Part shown: one piece after another, positions 19,347 to 28,758 of the stretch | How positions within the stretch are numbered: the stretch's first letter is position 1 | Layout: each line of letters starts with the position of its first letter | NCBI RefSeq assembly: GCF_030812775.1 | Contig: NZ_JAUSTI010000001.1 | Span: 372,001-436,000, forward strand | DNA length: 64,000 bases | Source: Paenibacillus tundrae | GTDB lineage: Bacteria > Bacillota > Bacilli > Paenibacillales > Paenibacillaceae | Direction of reading: 5' to 3' | The notes under the pieces: generated by a model | What the model was told of the DNA's origin: nothing | Databases searched by the model: none | Seen by the model: the letters and a program-made list of their open reading frames with translations, nothing else | Program-made: the position numbers and the translations under genes

Positions 19347-19401
19347 GTACTCAGATACAGCGTTTCACGCTGACAGACTACAATGGAAACGGGGTAATGC
19401 T

Positions 19402-20319
19402 ATGTTCGGCAAAAAGCGAGGAATCGGCTGGATCTACCAGCAGAATGTGGCTGGTTATGTGTTTATCTCGCCTTGGCTGATTGGTTTTCTGCTATTAACA
19501 TTGTGGCCGATTCTGCAATCGTTCTATCTTTCATTCACAGATTATTCTCTTTTAGATTCGCCAACATGGGTAGGTACGCGTAACTATAGCGAAATATTAC
19601 AATCTGACAAATTATTTTTGAAATCGCTTACAGTAACGTTTGTATTTGTGCTACTAGCGGTACCAATTAAGCTTTTCTTCTCACTCATGGTTGCGATTTT
19701 GCTGAACAAAGACATTAAGGGCATGAATGTTTATCGTACTGCGATTTACTTTCCGTCTTTGATTGGAGGGAGCATTGCAGTGTCCGCGTTGTGGCGGAAC
19801 ATGTTCGGCATGGATGGTTACATAAACCACGTACTTGGTTGGTTTGGAGTTACCGGAATCGGCTGGATATCCAATCCGAATACAGCACTAGGTACTTTGA
19901 TCTTGCTGAATGCCTGGCAGTTTGGGTCAACAATGGTCATTTTTCTAGCTGGATTGAAGCAGATTCCAAAAGATCTATATGAATCCGCCTCTGTGGATGG
20001 AGCTAGTAGTATTCGTAAATTTTTTTCAATCACCATCCCGATGCTCTCACCGGTCATGTTCTTTAACCTTGTACTCGGAATTATTAACTCATTTCAAATG
20101 TTCACGTCAGCTTTTGTCATTACGGCTGGAGGCCCGGCGAATTCTACCTACATGTATGTATTGTTCCTCTATGATAAGGCGTTCAAGCAGTTTCAAATGG
20201 GGTATGCTTCAGCGCTGGCATGGATTCTACTTGTCATTATCGGTGTCTTTACAGCACTGAATTTCATCGTATCTAAATACTGGGTGTTCTACGAATCCGA
20301 AGGAGGTAAATCAAAATGA
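19402..20319 (+). CDS. ABC sugar transporter permease (MalF/UgpA type)
   Basis: First membrane subunit of a CUT1-type carbohydrate importer, 305 residues, with about six helices. The cytoplasmic coupling (EAA) loop is visible as LYESASVDGASSIRKFFSIT. The frame could open at 19336, but that start lies inside the -10 region of the promoter, so I place it at the ATG at 19402, which is preceded by ACGGGG and gives the usual short basic N-terminus (MFGKKRGIG). It overlaps the next permease by 4 bases (ATGA). No ATPase gene is in the cluster, so a shared MsmX-like ATPase encoded elsewhere is expected. Confidence 0.9.
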   Translation: MFGKKRGIGWIYQQNVAGYVFISPWLIGFLLLTLWPILQSFYLSFTDYSLLDSPTWVGTRNYSEILQSDKLFLKSLTVTFVFVLLAVPIKLFFSLMVAILLNKDIKGMNVYRTAIYFPSLIGGSIAVSALWRNMFGMDGYINHVLGWFGVTGIGWISNPNTALGTLILLNAWQFGSTMVIFLAGLKQIPKDLYESASVDGASSIRKFFSITIPMLSPVMFFNLVLGIINSFQMFTSAFVITAGGPANSTYMYVLFLYDKAFKQFQMGYASALAWILLVIIGVFTALNFIVSKYWVFYESEGGKSK

Positions 20320-21149
20320 TAACTAGCAGTCAGAAGACATGGAAGGCACATCTTATTCTGATTCCATTTTCACTGCTCATGATTTACCCGGTGTTATGGT
20401 GGATTGGAGCCTCCTTCAAAAGCACGACTGAACTATCCTCACCGTCATTGTGGCCGACGACCTGGTTATGGGAGAACTACAGCAACGGCTGGAACTTTAC
20501 GTCTGAGTTTACGTTTGCTCGATTTTTTGCCAATACGTTAATAATGGAGTTTTGGAATGTACTTGGTGGTGTCGTAACAGCAGCTCTAGTCGGTTATGGA
20601 TTCGGTCGGTTAAATTTCCGATTTCGTAACTTCTGGTTTTCGATACTACTGCTAACGATGATGCTGCCTTCACAAGTAACCGTTGTACCACAGTACATTT
20701 TATTTAACAAACTTGGTTTAGTGGATAGTTATGTTCCGCTGATATTGCCACATTTCTTCGGGGGCGGCGCATTCTTCATATTCTTGATTGTGCAATTCAT
20801 TCGTGGCATTCCACGTGAACTGGATGAAGCGGCGCAGATTGATGGAGCCTCCGTTTACGGGATCTTCTTCCGTATTATTGCTCCGCTAATCAAGCCTGCA
20901 CTTGTGACCGTAGCGATTTTCACCTTCTTATGGAGCTGGGACGACTTTTTCTCGCAATTGCTATACCTCAATTCGGTAGAAAAGTTTACGGTGGGGCTTG
21001 GACTTCGGATGTTTATTGATCAGTTTGAAGTACAGTGGGGTCAATTGCTCGCGATGTCATTACTGTCCGTTATTCCTTCAGCAATCGTCTTTTTTATCGC
21101 TCAAAAGCATTTTGTGGAAGGTATCGCGACAACAGGGATCAAAGGTTGA
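20316..21149 (+). CDS. ABC sugar transporter permease (MalG/UgpE type)
   Basis: Second permease of the CUT1 importer, 277 residues and six helices, with the EAA loop ELDEAAQIDGASVYGIFFRI near residue 170. The ATG overlaps the stop of the first permease (ATGA), and GGAGGTAAA lies before it, so the two are translationally coupled. With its partner it forms the channel through which the sugar delivered by the lipoprotein encoded next passes. Confidence 0.92.
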   Translation: MITSSQKTWKAHLILIPFSLLMIYPVLWWIGASFKSTTELSSPSLWPTTWLWENYSNGWNFTSEFTFARFFANTLIMEFWNVLGGVVTAALVGYGFGRLNFRFRNFWFSILLLTMMLPSQVTVVPQYILFNKLGLVDSYVPLILPHFFGGGAFFIFLIVQFIRGIPRELDEAAQIDGASVYGIFFRIIAPLIKPALVTVAIFTFLWSWDDFFSQLLYLNSVEKFTVGLGLRMFIDQFEVQWGQLLAMSLLSVIPSAIVFFIAQKHFVEGIATTGIKG

Positions 21150-21200
21150 TTTTTGATGACAGGTATCACATTAACTTCACATACAAGGGAGTGTCATTCA

Positions 21201-22484
21201 ATGGTGATCAAAGGTAAACGTTGGTTGAAGACGTTGACGATCGGTGTGCTGGCTGCGGTCATGGTGACAGGCTGTGCAGGAGGTTCGGGCACAAGTGAAG
21301 GTCAGGGCACCGGCACACTCAAAATGATGTGGTGGGGCTCGGATGCTCGGCATGAAGCAACCAAAAAAGCAATCGAACTATACACATCGAAACATACGGA
21401 TGTCAAACTCACAACCGAATTTACATCATGGGATGGATACTGGCAGAAGCTTCCTACTCTTGCGGCTTCATCCTCTCTCCCAGATATTCTGCAAATGGAT
21501 GCGGCTTATATTCAGGGCTACGCGAAGCGAGGGCAACTGGCGGATCTTTCTGATCTAGACTTGAGTGGCATCGTGGATGAGAAGATTCTGGAGAACATCA
21601 AGATTGATGGCAAGTTGTATGGAGTACCTTTGAGCTACAATGGTGCAGGATTGGTCTATGATAAAGTGACACTAGAGAAATACGGAATCAAATTACCTTT
21701 TAACAACTGGACTTGGGATGATTTCTTTGCTTATGCCAAAGAGGCGCGGAGCAAGCTGCCAGAGGATAAATATCCGATCGACGACATGCGCAACATCTGG
21801 GAATTCTATCAATTTTATCAGACTGCCAAAGGTAAAGGGCCTATTTTCCAAGATGGAAAGTTCAATCTGGACAAAGATAGCTTTTTTGAATTTAACAACA
21901 TCTATGCCGATTTTCAAAAAGAAGGTATTGTACCGCCGGCAGATCAGCAGCTAGCTTTTAAAGAGAATGATCCACAGCTCGACTCACTGGGTTCTGGTAA
22001 AGTTATGCTTCGTACAGCATCGGTAGGCTCGGCGAGTGCAATTGAAGCACTTAAACCAGGTCAGTTAGCCGTGAATAGCAATCCGATCGGAGAGAGCGGA
22101 GGTGGCTGGGCTCAGTCAACGATTTTCTTCTCTGTAAGTGCCAATTCCAAAAATGTCGAGCAAGCGAAAGAGTTTATCAAATGGTTCATATCTGACCCAG
22201 AAGCAGGTCAAATTTTGGGGATGACACGTGGTATTCCAATTGATGATGAAGTGTACGCTTCCCTTGAGCCTAATCTTACGGATGGAGAACGTTTTGGTAA
22301 AGAATTGCTTGATGTTGCTAAACCGAAGGCATTACCTTTCTATCCTGCGCCTGCTGGTGCTGAAGATTTTACGGCTACGTATAGGTCGGAGATGGAGAGC
22401 GTTATGTTTGGTCAAGTGACATTGGAAGCAGCTTATGATCTATTGGTAGAGAAAGGTAAACAGGCTGAAAGTAAGATAAAATAA
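21201..22484 (+). CDS. ABC sugar transporter substrate-binding lipoprotein
   Basis: Extracellular family 1 solute-binding lipoprotein, 427 residues. The signal peptide ends in MVTGC with lipidated C25, and a Gly/Ser-rich linker follows. The mature part has the usual two-lobed fold signals (TLKMMWWGSDARHE at the N-terminus, GVPLSYNGAGLVYDK, and the C-terminal EQAKEFIKWFISDPEAGQI). I start at ATG 21201 because AAGGGAGTG precedes it and the signal peptide is then intact; the longer frame would bury it. Position between the permeases and a beta-mannosidase points to mannosides or oligomannosides as ligand. Confidence 0.92.
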   Translation: MVIKGKRWLKTLTIGVLAAVMVTGCAGGSGTSEGQGTGTLKMMWWGSDARHEATKKAIELYTSKHTDVKLTTEFTSWDGYWQKLPTLAASSSLPDILQMDAAYIQGYAKRGQLADLSDLDLSGIVDEKILENIKIDGKLYGVPLSYNGAGLVYDKVTLEKYGIKLPFNNWTWDDFFAYAKEARSKLPEDKYPIDDMRNIWEFYQFYQTAKGKGPIFQDGKFNLDKDSFFEFNNIYADFQKEGIVPPADQQLAFKENDPQLDSLGSGKVMLRTASVGSASAIEALKPGQLAVNSNPIGESGGGWAQSTIFFSVSANSKNVEQAKEFIKWFISDPEAGQILGMTRGIPIDDEVYASLEPNLTDGERFGKELLDVAKPKALPFYPAPAGAEDFTATYRSEMESVMFGQVTLEAAYDLLVEKGKQAESKIK

Positions 22485-22533
22485 ACAAAACTCATTGGAT
22501 GGACATTGAATGATATAGATGGAGGCAGAAACC

Positions 22534-25068
22534 ATGCTATTAAGTGATAATTGGAGAATTCAGCAATATGAAGTGGGAGAGAAACCGCCGCTGACCATTG
22601 CAGATGCAGACTTAGATGACCGTTTCTGGATCAGTGCGAGTGTACCGGGTGATGTACATTCCACTTTGATTGAACGTAAGCTAATTGATCACCCGTATTA
22701 TGGACATAACGATATCAATTCTCGCTGGGTGGAGCAGAAGGAGTGGTGGTACCGCACACGCTTTCAGATGGATTCCGCTCCAACCAAACAAGAGCGCTGG
22801 GAATTAATTTTTGAAGGGTTAGATACTCATGCTACGGTTTATGTAAATGGTCTCGAGATTGGAACGGCCAGCAATATGCACCGAACGTACGTGTATGATG
22901 TCTCCCGCGTTATACGCCAAGGCAAAAATACGATTGCTGTCCGCTTTGATCCACTTTACCTTCATCATAGAGACAAAGCATTGATGCAGTGGTCGTCGTA
23001 CACGAAGGAACGTCCATGGATTCGGAAGGCAGCGATGAATTATGGTTGGGACTGGGGACCACGCATCGTAACCGTGGGGATCTGGGGCAAGGTTAAGCTG
23101 GAGCGTCATGTGCAAGCCAAGTGGGAAGGGGTATATGCATATACGAAGCAGTGTGACAACCAACAGGCAGACATTAAAATTGAGCTTGAAGCGAAAAAAT
23201 ATCGTGGATGTGGCCATCTAACCTATCATGCTCGTCTTCTAGATGAGAATCAGCAGGTTGTGGCTCAAGCGGATGGTGAGTTGCTAAGTAGTAAAGTCGG
23301 ATTTGATCTGCAAGTATCACAGCCACAATTATGGTGGACGCATGATCTGGGTAAGCCTTACCTCTATCAACTGGAAACTGTGTTGTTTGCAGACGGAGTA
23401 GAGATTGATCGTAAAGAGCAACGAATTGGAATCCGAACCGTGGAGCTGGTGCTGGAAGATGAGCAGGGACAGCCAGCATTTGCTTTTCATATTAACGGCG
23501 TGAAGTTGTTTGCCAAAGGCTCGAACTGGATTCCAGTAGATAATCTAATTGGAGCCGCACCGGACTCTCGATATAAGCATCTGATCATGTTGGGCGTAGA
23601 AGCTAATATGAACATGCTAAGAATCTGGGCAGGAGGCATTTATGAAAAAGATGTCTTTTATGATCTATGTGATGAGCTCGGGTTATTAGTGTGGCAGGAC
23701 TTTGCTTTTGCCAACGCACTTTTCCCTGATTACAATGCTGATTTTGTGGAAAATGTACGGCAGGAGGCCATTTGCAACATTCAAAGGCTGCGCAATCATG
23801 CATCACTGGCGTTGTGGTGCGGCAATAATGAAATTGACTGGCTGTACGATATGAAATCGTCATCCGGCGAAATCACGACACCATTTTACGGTGAGACCAT
23901 TTATCATGAGATGTTACCAGAATTGCTAGAGCAGCTTGACCCTGCACGCCAATATTGGCCCTCATCTCCTTATGGCGGGAATGATGCGAATGATCCGAAT
24001 CATGGAGATCGTCACAACTGGCAAGTATGGCATGGTTCCGTCTATCCACGTAAATTTGGCGAGGTGCCTTTGCTAGATTACAGTGTAGAGGGCGTAACAT
24101 TTAAAAACTATAAAAATGATTTCACGTTATTCAGTAGTGAATTTGGTATGCATGCCTCGGCTACGAAGTATACGTTGAAACGACATATTCCAGCGGATCA
24201 ATTCTATTGGGGAAGCGTTGAAATGGCTTATCGTAACAAGGATACGAACCATCAGAAGGGCATTTTGCTTATGGAAGGGTTCACAGGAGTACCCCAAGAT
24301 CTAGATGAGTATATCCAGTTCTCAATGCTAACTCAGGCTGAGGGATTGAAATACGGGATTGAGCATTATAGACGTAACAAAGCGCGCACGAGTGGCTCAT
24401 TAATCTGGCAGCACAGCGACAGTTGGCCTGGAACCAGTTGGTCGTTAATCGATTATGAGTTGCTTCCAAAAGCATCCTATTATTATGCACGTAAATTTTA
24501 TGATCCATTACTGTTAAGTCTGAACCATGAACCTGGGGAACTGTTAGAGTTGTGGGTGATTAATGATCACTTATCTTCTTTTAGTGGGCTGGTCATCCTT
24601 GAGGTTTATGATATGCAAGGTCAGTCGATTCATCGTATGGAGCTCCATGCCGAAGTGGAGGCCAATGGTGTCGTGAAGCTAGGAGAGTGGGACGAAAAGC
24701 AAGTGTTGCAAGATCTGCCCCCAGAACAGGCGGTGCTGAAGTTATCTGCGCCTGCATGGAATTGCCTAGATAACGTTTATTATTTACGCGATGCCAAAGA
24801 TGTGCAGCTTCGTTCAAGCAGCATTCACGCTTTATATAATGAAGAAACCCAGCAATTGTTTGTGCAAGCAAAAGATGCGGTAGCTAGAATGGTTCAGATT
24901 CTGATCCCGCAAGGTAATGTGCGCATGAGTGATAACTATTTTGATCTGCTTCCAGGGGAGCAGCGAACCATTGATATACGTCAGGCAGATGGGCAAGTAC
25001 TTGAATACCAACATATCACCGTATCAGCATTAAATGCAGAAGAGGTATCTGCCACACTAACAAGGTGA
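22534..25068 (+). CDS. beta-mannosidase, glycoside hydrolase family 2
   Basis: Cytoplasmic exo-enzyme that removes terminal beta-linked mannose. The 844-residue protein has the GH2 order: N-terminal jelly-roll sugar-binding domain (about 1-180), immunoglobulin-like domain, TIM barrel (about 290-600) and C-terminal beta domains. The acid/base is E433 in WCGNNEIDW and the nucleophile E536 in SSEFGMHA; the NNE signature and the NYGWDWGP motif separate mannosidases from galactosidases and glucuronidases. Start ATG 22534 has ATGGAGG upstream; the longer frame starts inside that ribosome site. It would hydrolyse the sugar brought in by the adjoining importer. Confidence 0.93.
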   Translation: MLLSDNWRIQQYEVGEKPPLTIADADLDDRFWISASVPGDVHSTLIERKLIDHPYYGHNDINSRWVEQKEWWYRTRFQMDSAPTKQERWELIFEGLDTHATVYVNGLEIGTASNMHRTYVYDVSRVIRQGKNTIAVRFDPLYLHHRDKALMQWSSYTKERPWIRKAAMNYGWDWGPRIVTVGIWGKVKLERHVQAKWEGVYAYTKQCDNQQADIKIELEAKKYRGCGHLTYHARLLDENQQVVAQADGELLSSKVGFDLQVSQPQLWWTHDLGKPYLYQLETVLFADGVEIDRKEQRIGIRTVELVLEDEQGQPAFAFHINGVKLFAKGSNWIPVDNLIGAAPDSRYKHLIMLGVEANMNMLRIWAGGIYEKDVFYDLCDELGLLVWQDFAFANALFPDYNADFVENVRQEAICNIQRLRNHASLALWCGNNEIDWLYDMKSSSGEITTPFYGETIYHEMLPELLEQLDPARQYWPSSPYGGNDANDPNHGDRHNWQVWHGSVYPRKFGEVPLLDYSVEGVTFKNYKNDFTLFSSEFGMHASATKYTLKRHIPADQFYWGSVEMAYRNKDTNHQKGILLMEGFTGVPQDLDEYIQFSMLTQAEGLKYGIEHYRRNKARTSGSLIWQHSDSWPGTSWSLIDYELLPKASYYYARKFYDPLLLSLNHEPGELLELWVINDHLSSFSGLVILEVYDMQGQSIHRMELHAEVEANGVVKLGEWDEKQVLQDLPPEQAVLKLSAPAWNCLDNVYYLRDAKDVQLRSSSIHALYNEETQQLFVQAKDAVARMVQILIPQGNVRMSDNYFDLLPGEQRTIDIRQADGQVLEYQHITVSALNAEEVSATLTR

Positions 25069-25148
25069 TGGATGAGTAAGATGCCTCAAGGCATTTTACG
25101 TAATCAAAAGAGAACTTTTTGAACAACCTCTTACTAATTCGACAAAAG

Positions 25149-25195
25149 ACCGAAACAGGGAAGCTTGAACGATGCTTTCCTATTTCGGTTTTTTT
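25149..25195 (+). terminator. terminator after the beta-mannosidase gene
   Basis: ACCGAAACAGGGAAGC pairs with GCTTTCCTATTTCGGT, followed by a run of T. An extra hairpin (GTAAGATGCC/GGCATTTTAC, 25076-25099) lies just after the stop codon. Confidence 0.85.
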
Positions 25196-25346
25196 GACAT
25201 GGAGCAAGAAGTGACGTCTCTCATTTTGCAGTTAAAAAGAATTGCTAGATTCAGCGTCATAAATTCGATGTACAGGCATAAACATGAGATATGAACAAGC
25301 ACCAGCAACGCGATCAATTTGATTACAAAGTTGGAGGAGCCTACTC

Positions 25347-26351
25347 ATGAAAGTGAACTGGAAGGAGCTTTTTCCGGAACCGATCCGAACCATTCTAGGG
25401 AGAATGCCACCTGCCGTATTAGAGAAAGTGGAGGAAGTGCGCATCCGGGAAGGGAGACCACTCGAGATCAATGCTGGAGATACCTATCACTTTCTTACTG
25501 CACAGGGCAGTCTGACAGCTAAGCCTGAAGAAGCTTACATTCCTCTAAAAGAAGTAACGCACAGGCTGCTAGATCTGATTAGTAATCACTCACTCTATAC
25601 ATTGGAAGAAGAACTTCGTAAAGGATTCATTACTATTCCCGGAGGGCATCGGATCGGGCTTGCTGGTCGAACGGTGCTAAGTGGTGGACGGGTGGAAACC
25701 TTACGCGATATCAATGGATTCAATGTGAGGGTTGCCCGAGAAGTTCATGGTGTGGCTGATCGTATTCTGCCTTACCTTCTGGACATGAAAAGCGGACAGG
25801 TATTCCATACGTTAATCTTATCTCCTCCACAACAAGGCAAGACGACATTGCTGCGTGACCTAGCAAGACAAATAAGCAATGGCTGCAGATTAGTAGGTGG
25901 AAGCGAGTTCGTGCAAGGGCTGCGTCCTCGACTTAAGGTAGGCATTGTGGATGAGCGCTCTGAAATCGCTGGAAGTTATAAAGGGGTACCCGGCTTCGAT
26001 GTTGGCCCGCGCACAGATGTGATGGATGGATGTCCAAAGGCAGAAGGCATGATGATGATGCTTCGCTCCATGTCTCCAGACGTCATCATTGTGGACGAGA
26101 TTGGTCGTCCAGAGGATGCGGAAGCTGTTATGGAGGCACTGCATTCGGGGGTTTCGGTGATTGCGACTGCACATGGGAGGGATCTGGGAGAGTTATCTTC
26201 TAGGCCAGCATTGAGAACACTCATCCAGGAACAGATGTTCCAGCGCTATGTGCAACTTAGGCGGACGAGCCGAGGGATGAACTTTCGCTTGGCAGATGGG
26301 AAAATGCGTGTTTTACAGCAGCCGGATGCAGGAGGTGAGGCATTTGGTTAA
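25347..26351 (+). CDS. spoIIIAA: stage III sporulation protein AA
   Basis: Mother-cell AAA/secretion-type ATPase of the SpoIIIA-SpoIIQ channel that links mother cell and forespore and keeps sigma-G active. The 334-residue protein has a P-loop (PPQQGKTT, near residue 163) and a Walker B-like VIIVDEIGRPED near 250, related to type II/IV secretion ATPases. ATG with GGAGGAG upstream. It opens an eight-gene operon (AA-AH) with overlapping or closely spaced genes. A sigma-E promoter is expected; TCATAAATT/CATAAACA at about 25257-25284 is a possible but weak match. Confidence 0.96.
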   Translation: MKVNWKELFPEPIRTILGRMPPAVLEKVEEVRIREGRPLEINAGDTYHFLTAQGSLTAKPEEAYIPLKEVTHRLLDLISNHSLYTLEEELRKGFITIPGGHRIGLAGRTVLSGGRVETLRDINGFNVRVAREVHGVADRILPYLLDMKSGQVFHTLILSPPQQGKTTLLRDLARQISNGCRLVGGSEFVQGLRPRLKVGIVDERSEIAGSYKGVPGFDVGPRTDVMDGCPKAEGMMMMLRSMSPDVIIVDEIGRPEDAEAVMEALHSGVSVIATAHGRDLGELSSRPALRTLIQEQMFQRYVQLRRTSRGMNFRLADGKMRVLQQPDAGGEAFG

Positions 26352-26862
26352 CATGCTGGGTGCTGTCATTATCTTGTTCGCAAGCACACTGGCTGGCTTT
26401 TATCGTGCAAGGCAATTTGCTCTCAGGCCACGACAGTTGCGGGAATTAATTGCTGCATTACAACGACTGATGACGGAGATTAATTATGGATTGACCCCGC
26501 TTCCTGATGCTATGGGAAAAATGGGAGCTCAAACGAAGGAACCTGTACGATCATTGTTTCTCCATGCAGCAGGTCAGATGAATCCGCCACACGGACACAC
26601 TGCACGTGAAAGTCTTCAGGCTGGCATTGAATACATGTGGAACAAGTCCGCAATGAAAGCTGATGAGCGAGAAGTCATGTTGCAGTTAAGCTTCAGTCTT
26701 GGCACCAGCGACCGTCAGGATCAGACCAAACATATCTCGCTAGCCATTCAACAACTCATGCATGAAGAATCCCGTGCACAGGCTGACCAAATGAAATATG
26801 AACGGATGAGCCGTAGCCTTGGGATGCTTGTCGGAGCGTTAATCGTCATTCTGATCTTCTGA
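26344..26862 (+). CDS. spoIIIAB: stage III sporulation protein AB
   Basis: Membrane-anchored subunit of the SpoIIIA channel with similarity to type II secretion GspF-like proteins. One N-terminal hydrophobic segment (NMLGAVIILFASTLAGFY), an RPRQLRELIAALQ motif typical of the family, and a C-terminal hydrophobic helix. The TTG at 26344 is chosen: AGGAGGTG (26330-26337) is 6 bases before it, it overlaps the end of spoIIIAA by 8 bases, and the resulting 172 residues match B. subtilis (171). The ATG at 26353 is the alternative; the longer frame runs back into spoIIIAA. Confidence 0.93.
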   Translation: MVNMLGAVIILFASTLAGFYRARQFALRPRQLRELIAALQRLMTEINYGLTPLPDAMGKMGAQTKEPVRSLFLHAAGQMNPPHGHTARESLQAGIEYMWNKSAMKADEREVMLQLSFSLGTSDRQDQTKHISLAIQQLMHEESRAQADQMKYERMSRSLGMLVGALIVILIF

Positions 26863-26891
26863 AATTGCCGGGATAGTGAGGTGCCAAGGTC

Positions 26892-27095
26892 ATGAATCTA
26901 GAAGTGAACGCAATTTTCCAAATTGCGGGCATCGGAATCATCATTGCAATGATTCACACGGTGCTGAAACAAATGGGAAAGGAAGATATGGCGCACTGGG
27001 TAACTGTGATCGGATTCGTCGTTGTATTATTCATGGTTGTTCGTATGTTAGACGGATTGCTGCAAGAGATCAAATCGATCTTTCTTTTCCAATGA
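26892..27095 (+). CDS. spoIIIAC: stage III sporulation protein AC
   Basis: A 67-residue protein with two transmembrane helices, the normal size for SpoIIIAC, which is a small membrane component of the feeding-tube channel. The pattern NAIFQIAGIGIIIA and MVVRMLDGLLQEIKS at the end is characteristic. ATG start with GTGAGGTG 10 bases upstream. Between AB and AD with 30-base gaps. Confidence 0.95.
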   Translation: MNLEVNAIFQIAGIGIIIAMIHTVLKQMGKEDMAHWVTVIGFVVVLFMVVRMLDGLLQEIKSIFLFQ

Positions 27096-27127
27096 AAACG
27101 GTCATGAAGCCAGGATGGTGGTGACCC

Positions 27128-27517
27128 GTGGAAATTATTCAAGTGGTAGGGCTAGCGTTGATTGCAACAGTCCTCATTCTTGTCATCAAAGAGCAGAAGC
27201 CTATGTTTGCATTTCTTATCGCTGCGGCTACAGGCATAGTCATTTTTATGCTACTGATTGGCAAAATTGGTGCAGTCATCGAGGTGTTGAAGAGACTCGC
27301 TGAAAACTCAGGTATGGAGAGTATCTATCTGAAAACCGTATTGAAAATTATAGGCATAGCCTACATTGCTGAATTCGGTGCCCAGATTGTAAGGGATGCA
27401 GGTCAGGAGAGCATTGCTTCGAAAATAGAACTTGCGGGAAAAGTTCTGATTCTGGTTCTCGCTATACCCATTATTAGCATTATTATCGAAACCGTCATGA
27501 AACTAATGCCGGTTTAG
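27128..27517 (+). CDS. spoIIIAD: stage III sporulation protein AD
   Basis: Polytopic membrane component of the SpoIIIA complex, 129 residues with about four helices (starting EIIQVVGLALIATVLILV). GTG start at 27128, placed after GGATGGTGGTGA. Size and order are as in B. subtilis. The conserved YIAEFGAQIVRDAGQ segment lies near residue 78. Confidence 0.95.
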   Translation: MEIIQVVGLALIATVLILVIKEQKPMFAFLIAAATGIVIFMLLIGKIGAVIEVLKRLAENSGMESIYLKTVLKIIGIAYIAEFGAQIVRDAGQESIASKIELAGKVLILVLAIPIISIIIETVMKLMPV

Positions 27518-27535
27518 AAGGAGGCATGCGGACTT

Positions 27536-28729
27536 TTGATGAACAACAACCATTTTAAGCCGCAGTGGAGCCTTACTTTTGTACTAATGCTATGTTTTCT
27601 GTTTGGGATGGTGGGACATGTTACCGCAAGTGCACCATCCGGAGAATGGATGCAGCAGCAGGCTGACCAGCTTCCGAAGGATCAAGTGGAGAAATACTGG
27701 GATCAGCTCATGGGGCAATATGGTGGATTTTTCCCAGAGGGGAAAACACCCTCTTTCATGGATATGTTAATTCCGGGCAATGAAGGATTTAGTCTGAAGT
27801 CGGTATTTATAGCGATTGGAACATTCATGCTGCATGAAATCTTGTATAACGGCAAATTGTTAGTAACCATTGTGATGTTAAGCGTACTAAGTATGATTCT
27901 GGAGACATTACAGACGGCATTTGAGAAAAACAACATTAGTAAGATCGCCTATTCCATCTGTTATATGGTCATTATCGTCATTGCCATCAACAGTTTCAGC
28001 GTAGCCATAGGTTATGCCAAGGACGCCATTGAGGGCATGGTGAGTTTTATGATGGCGATGGTTCCCCTGCTCTTCACGTTACTAGCGTCAATGGGGAATG
28101 TGGTGACCGTATCGGTCACTCATCCGCTGATTATTTTCATGATTCACCTCGTGAGCACATTAATTCACATGCTGGTGTTTCCGCTGCTTTTTTTCTCAGC
28201 CGTGTTGCATCTTGTCAGTTCGCTATCAGATAAGTACAAGCTCACACAGCTTGCAGATCTACTGCGTAATATCAGCGTGGCCTTGCTCGGCATTCTACTA
28301 ACGATGTTTCTAGGTGTAATTTCGGTGCAGGGTGCATCAGGCTCCGTTGCCGATGGGGTTAGTTTAAAAGCTGCTAAGTATATCGCAGGTAACTTTGTTC
28401 CCGTCGTAGGCAGGACGTTTGCAGATGCGACAGATACGGTCATTACAGCTTCGCTGCTGGTGAAAAATGCAATTGGTCTTACAGGGGTTATCATCATTCT
28501 GTTTTTGTGTGCGTTTCCTGCACTCAAAATTCTAACCCTTGCACTCATATACAACATTACTGGAGCGATCATGCAGCCACTAGGTGACACACCGATCGTA
28601 GGATGTCTACAAGCGATTGGGAAATCAATGATTTATGTATTCGCAGCATTAGCTGCTGTCGGACTCATGTTTTTCTTGGCAATCACTATTCTGCTCACAG
28701 CAGGGAACCTGACCGTCATGATGAGGTGA
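27536..28729 (+). CDS. spoIIIAE: stage III sporulation protein AE
   Basis: Largest integral membrane protein of the SpoIIIA complex, with an N-terminal signal-like segment, a short extracytoplasmic region and about seven helices; it belongs to the family of multi-pass channel proteins of this operon. Length 397 fits. The frame begins TTG-ATG (27536/27539); AAGGAGG at 27518-27524 could serve either, with the TTG at the better distance. The protein end overlaps nothing, and spoIIIAF starts 29 bases later. Confidence 0.95.
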   Translation: MMNNNHFKPQWSLTFVLMLCFLFGMVGHVTASAPSGEWMQQQADQLPKDQVEKYWDQLMGQYGGFFPEGKTPSFMDMLIPGNEGFSLKSVFIAIGTFMLHEILYNGKLLVTIVMLSVLSMILETLQTAFEKNNISKIAYSICYMVIIVIAINSFSVAIGYAKDAIEGMVSFMMAMVPLLFTLLASMGNVVTVSVTHPLIIFMIHLVSTLIHMLVFPLLFFSAVLHLVSSLSDKYKLTQLADLLRNISVALLGILLTMFLGVISVQGASGSVADGVSLKAAKYIAGNFVPVVGRTFADATDTVITASLLVKNAIGLTGVIIILFLCAFPALKILTLALIYNITGAIMQPLGDTPIVGCLQAIGKSMIYVFAALAAVGLMFFLAITILLTAGNLTVMMR

Positions 28730-28758
28730 TGGGCAATACCAGAAAGGAGCTGAGAAGG

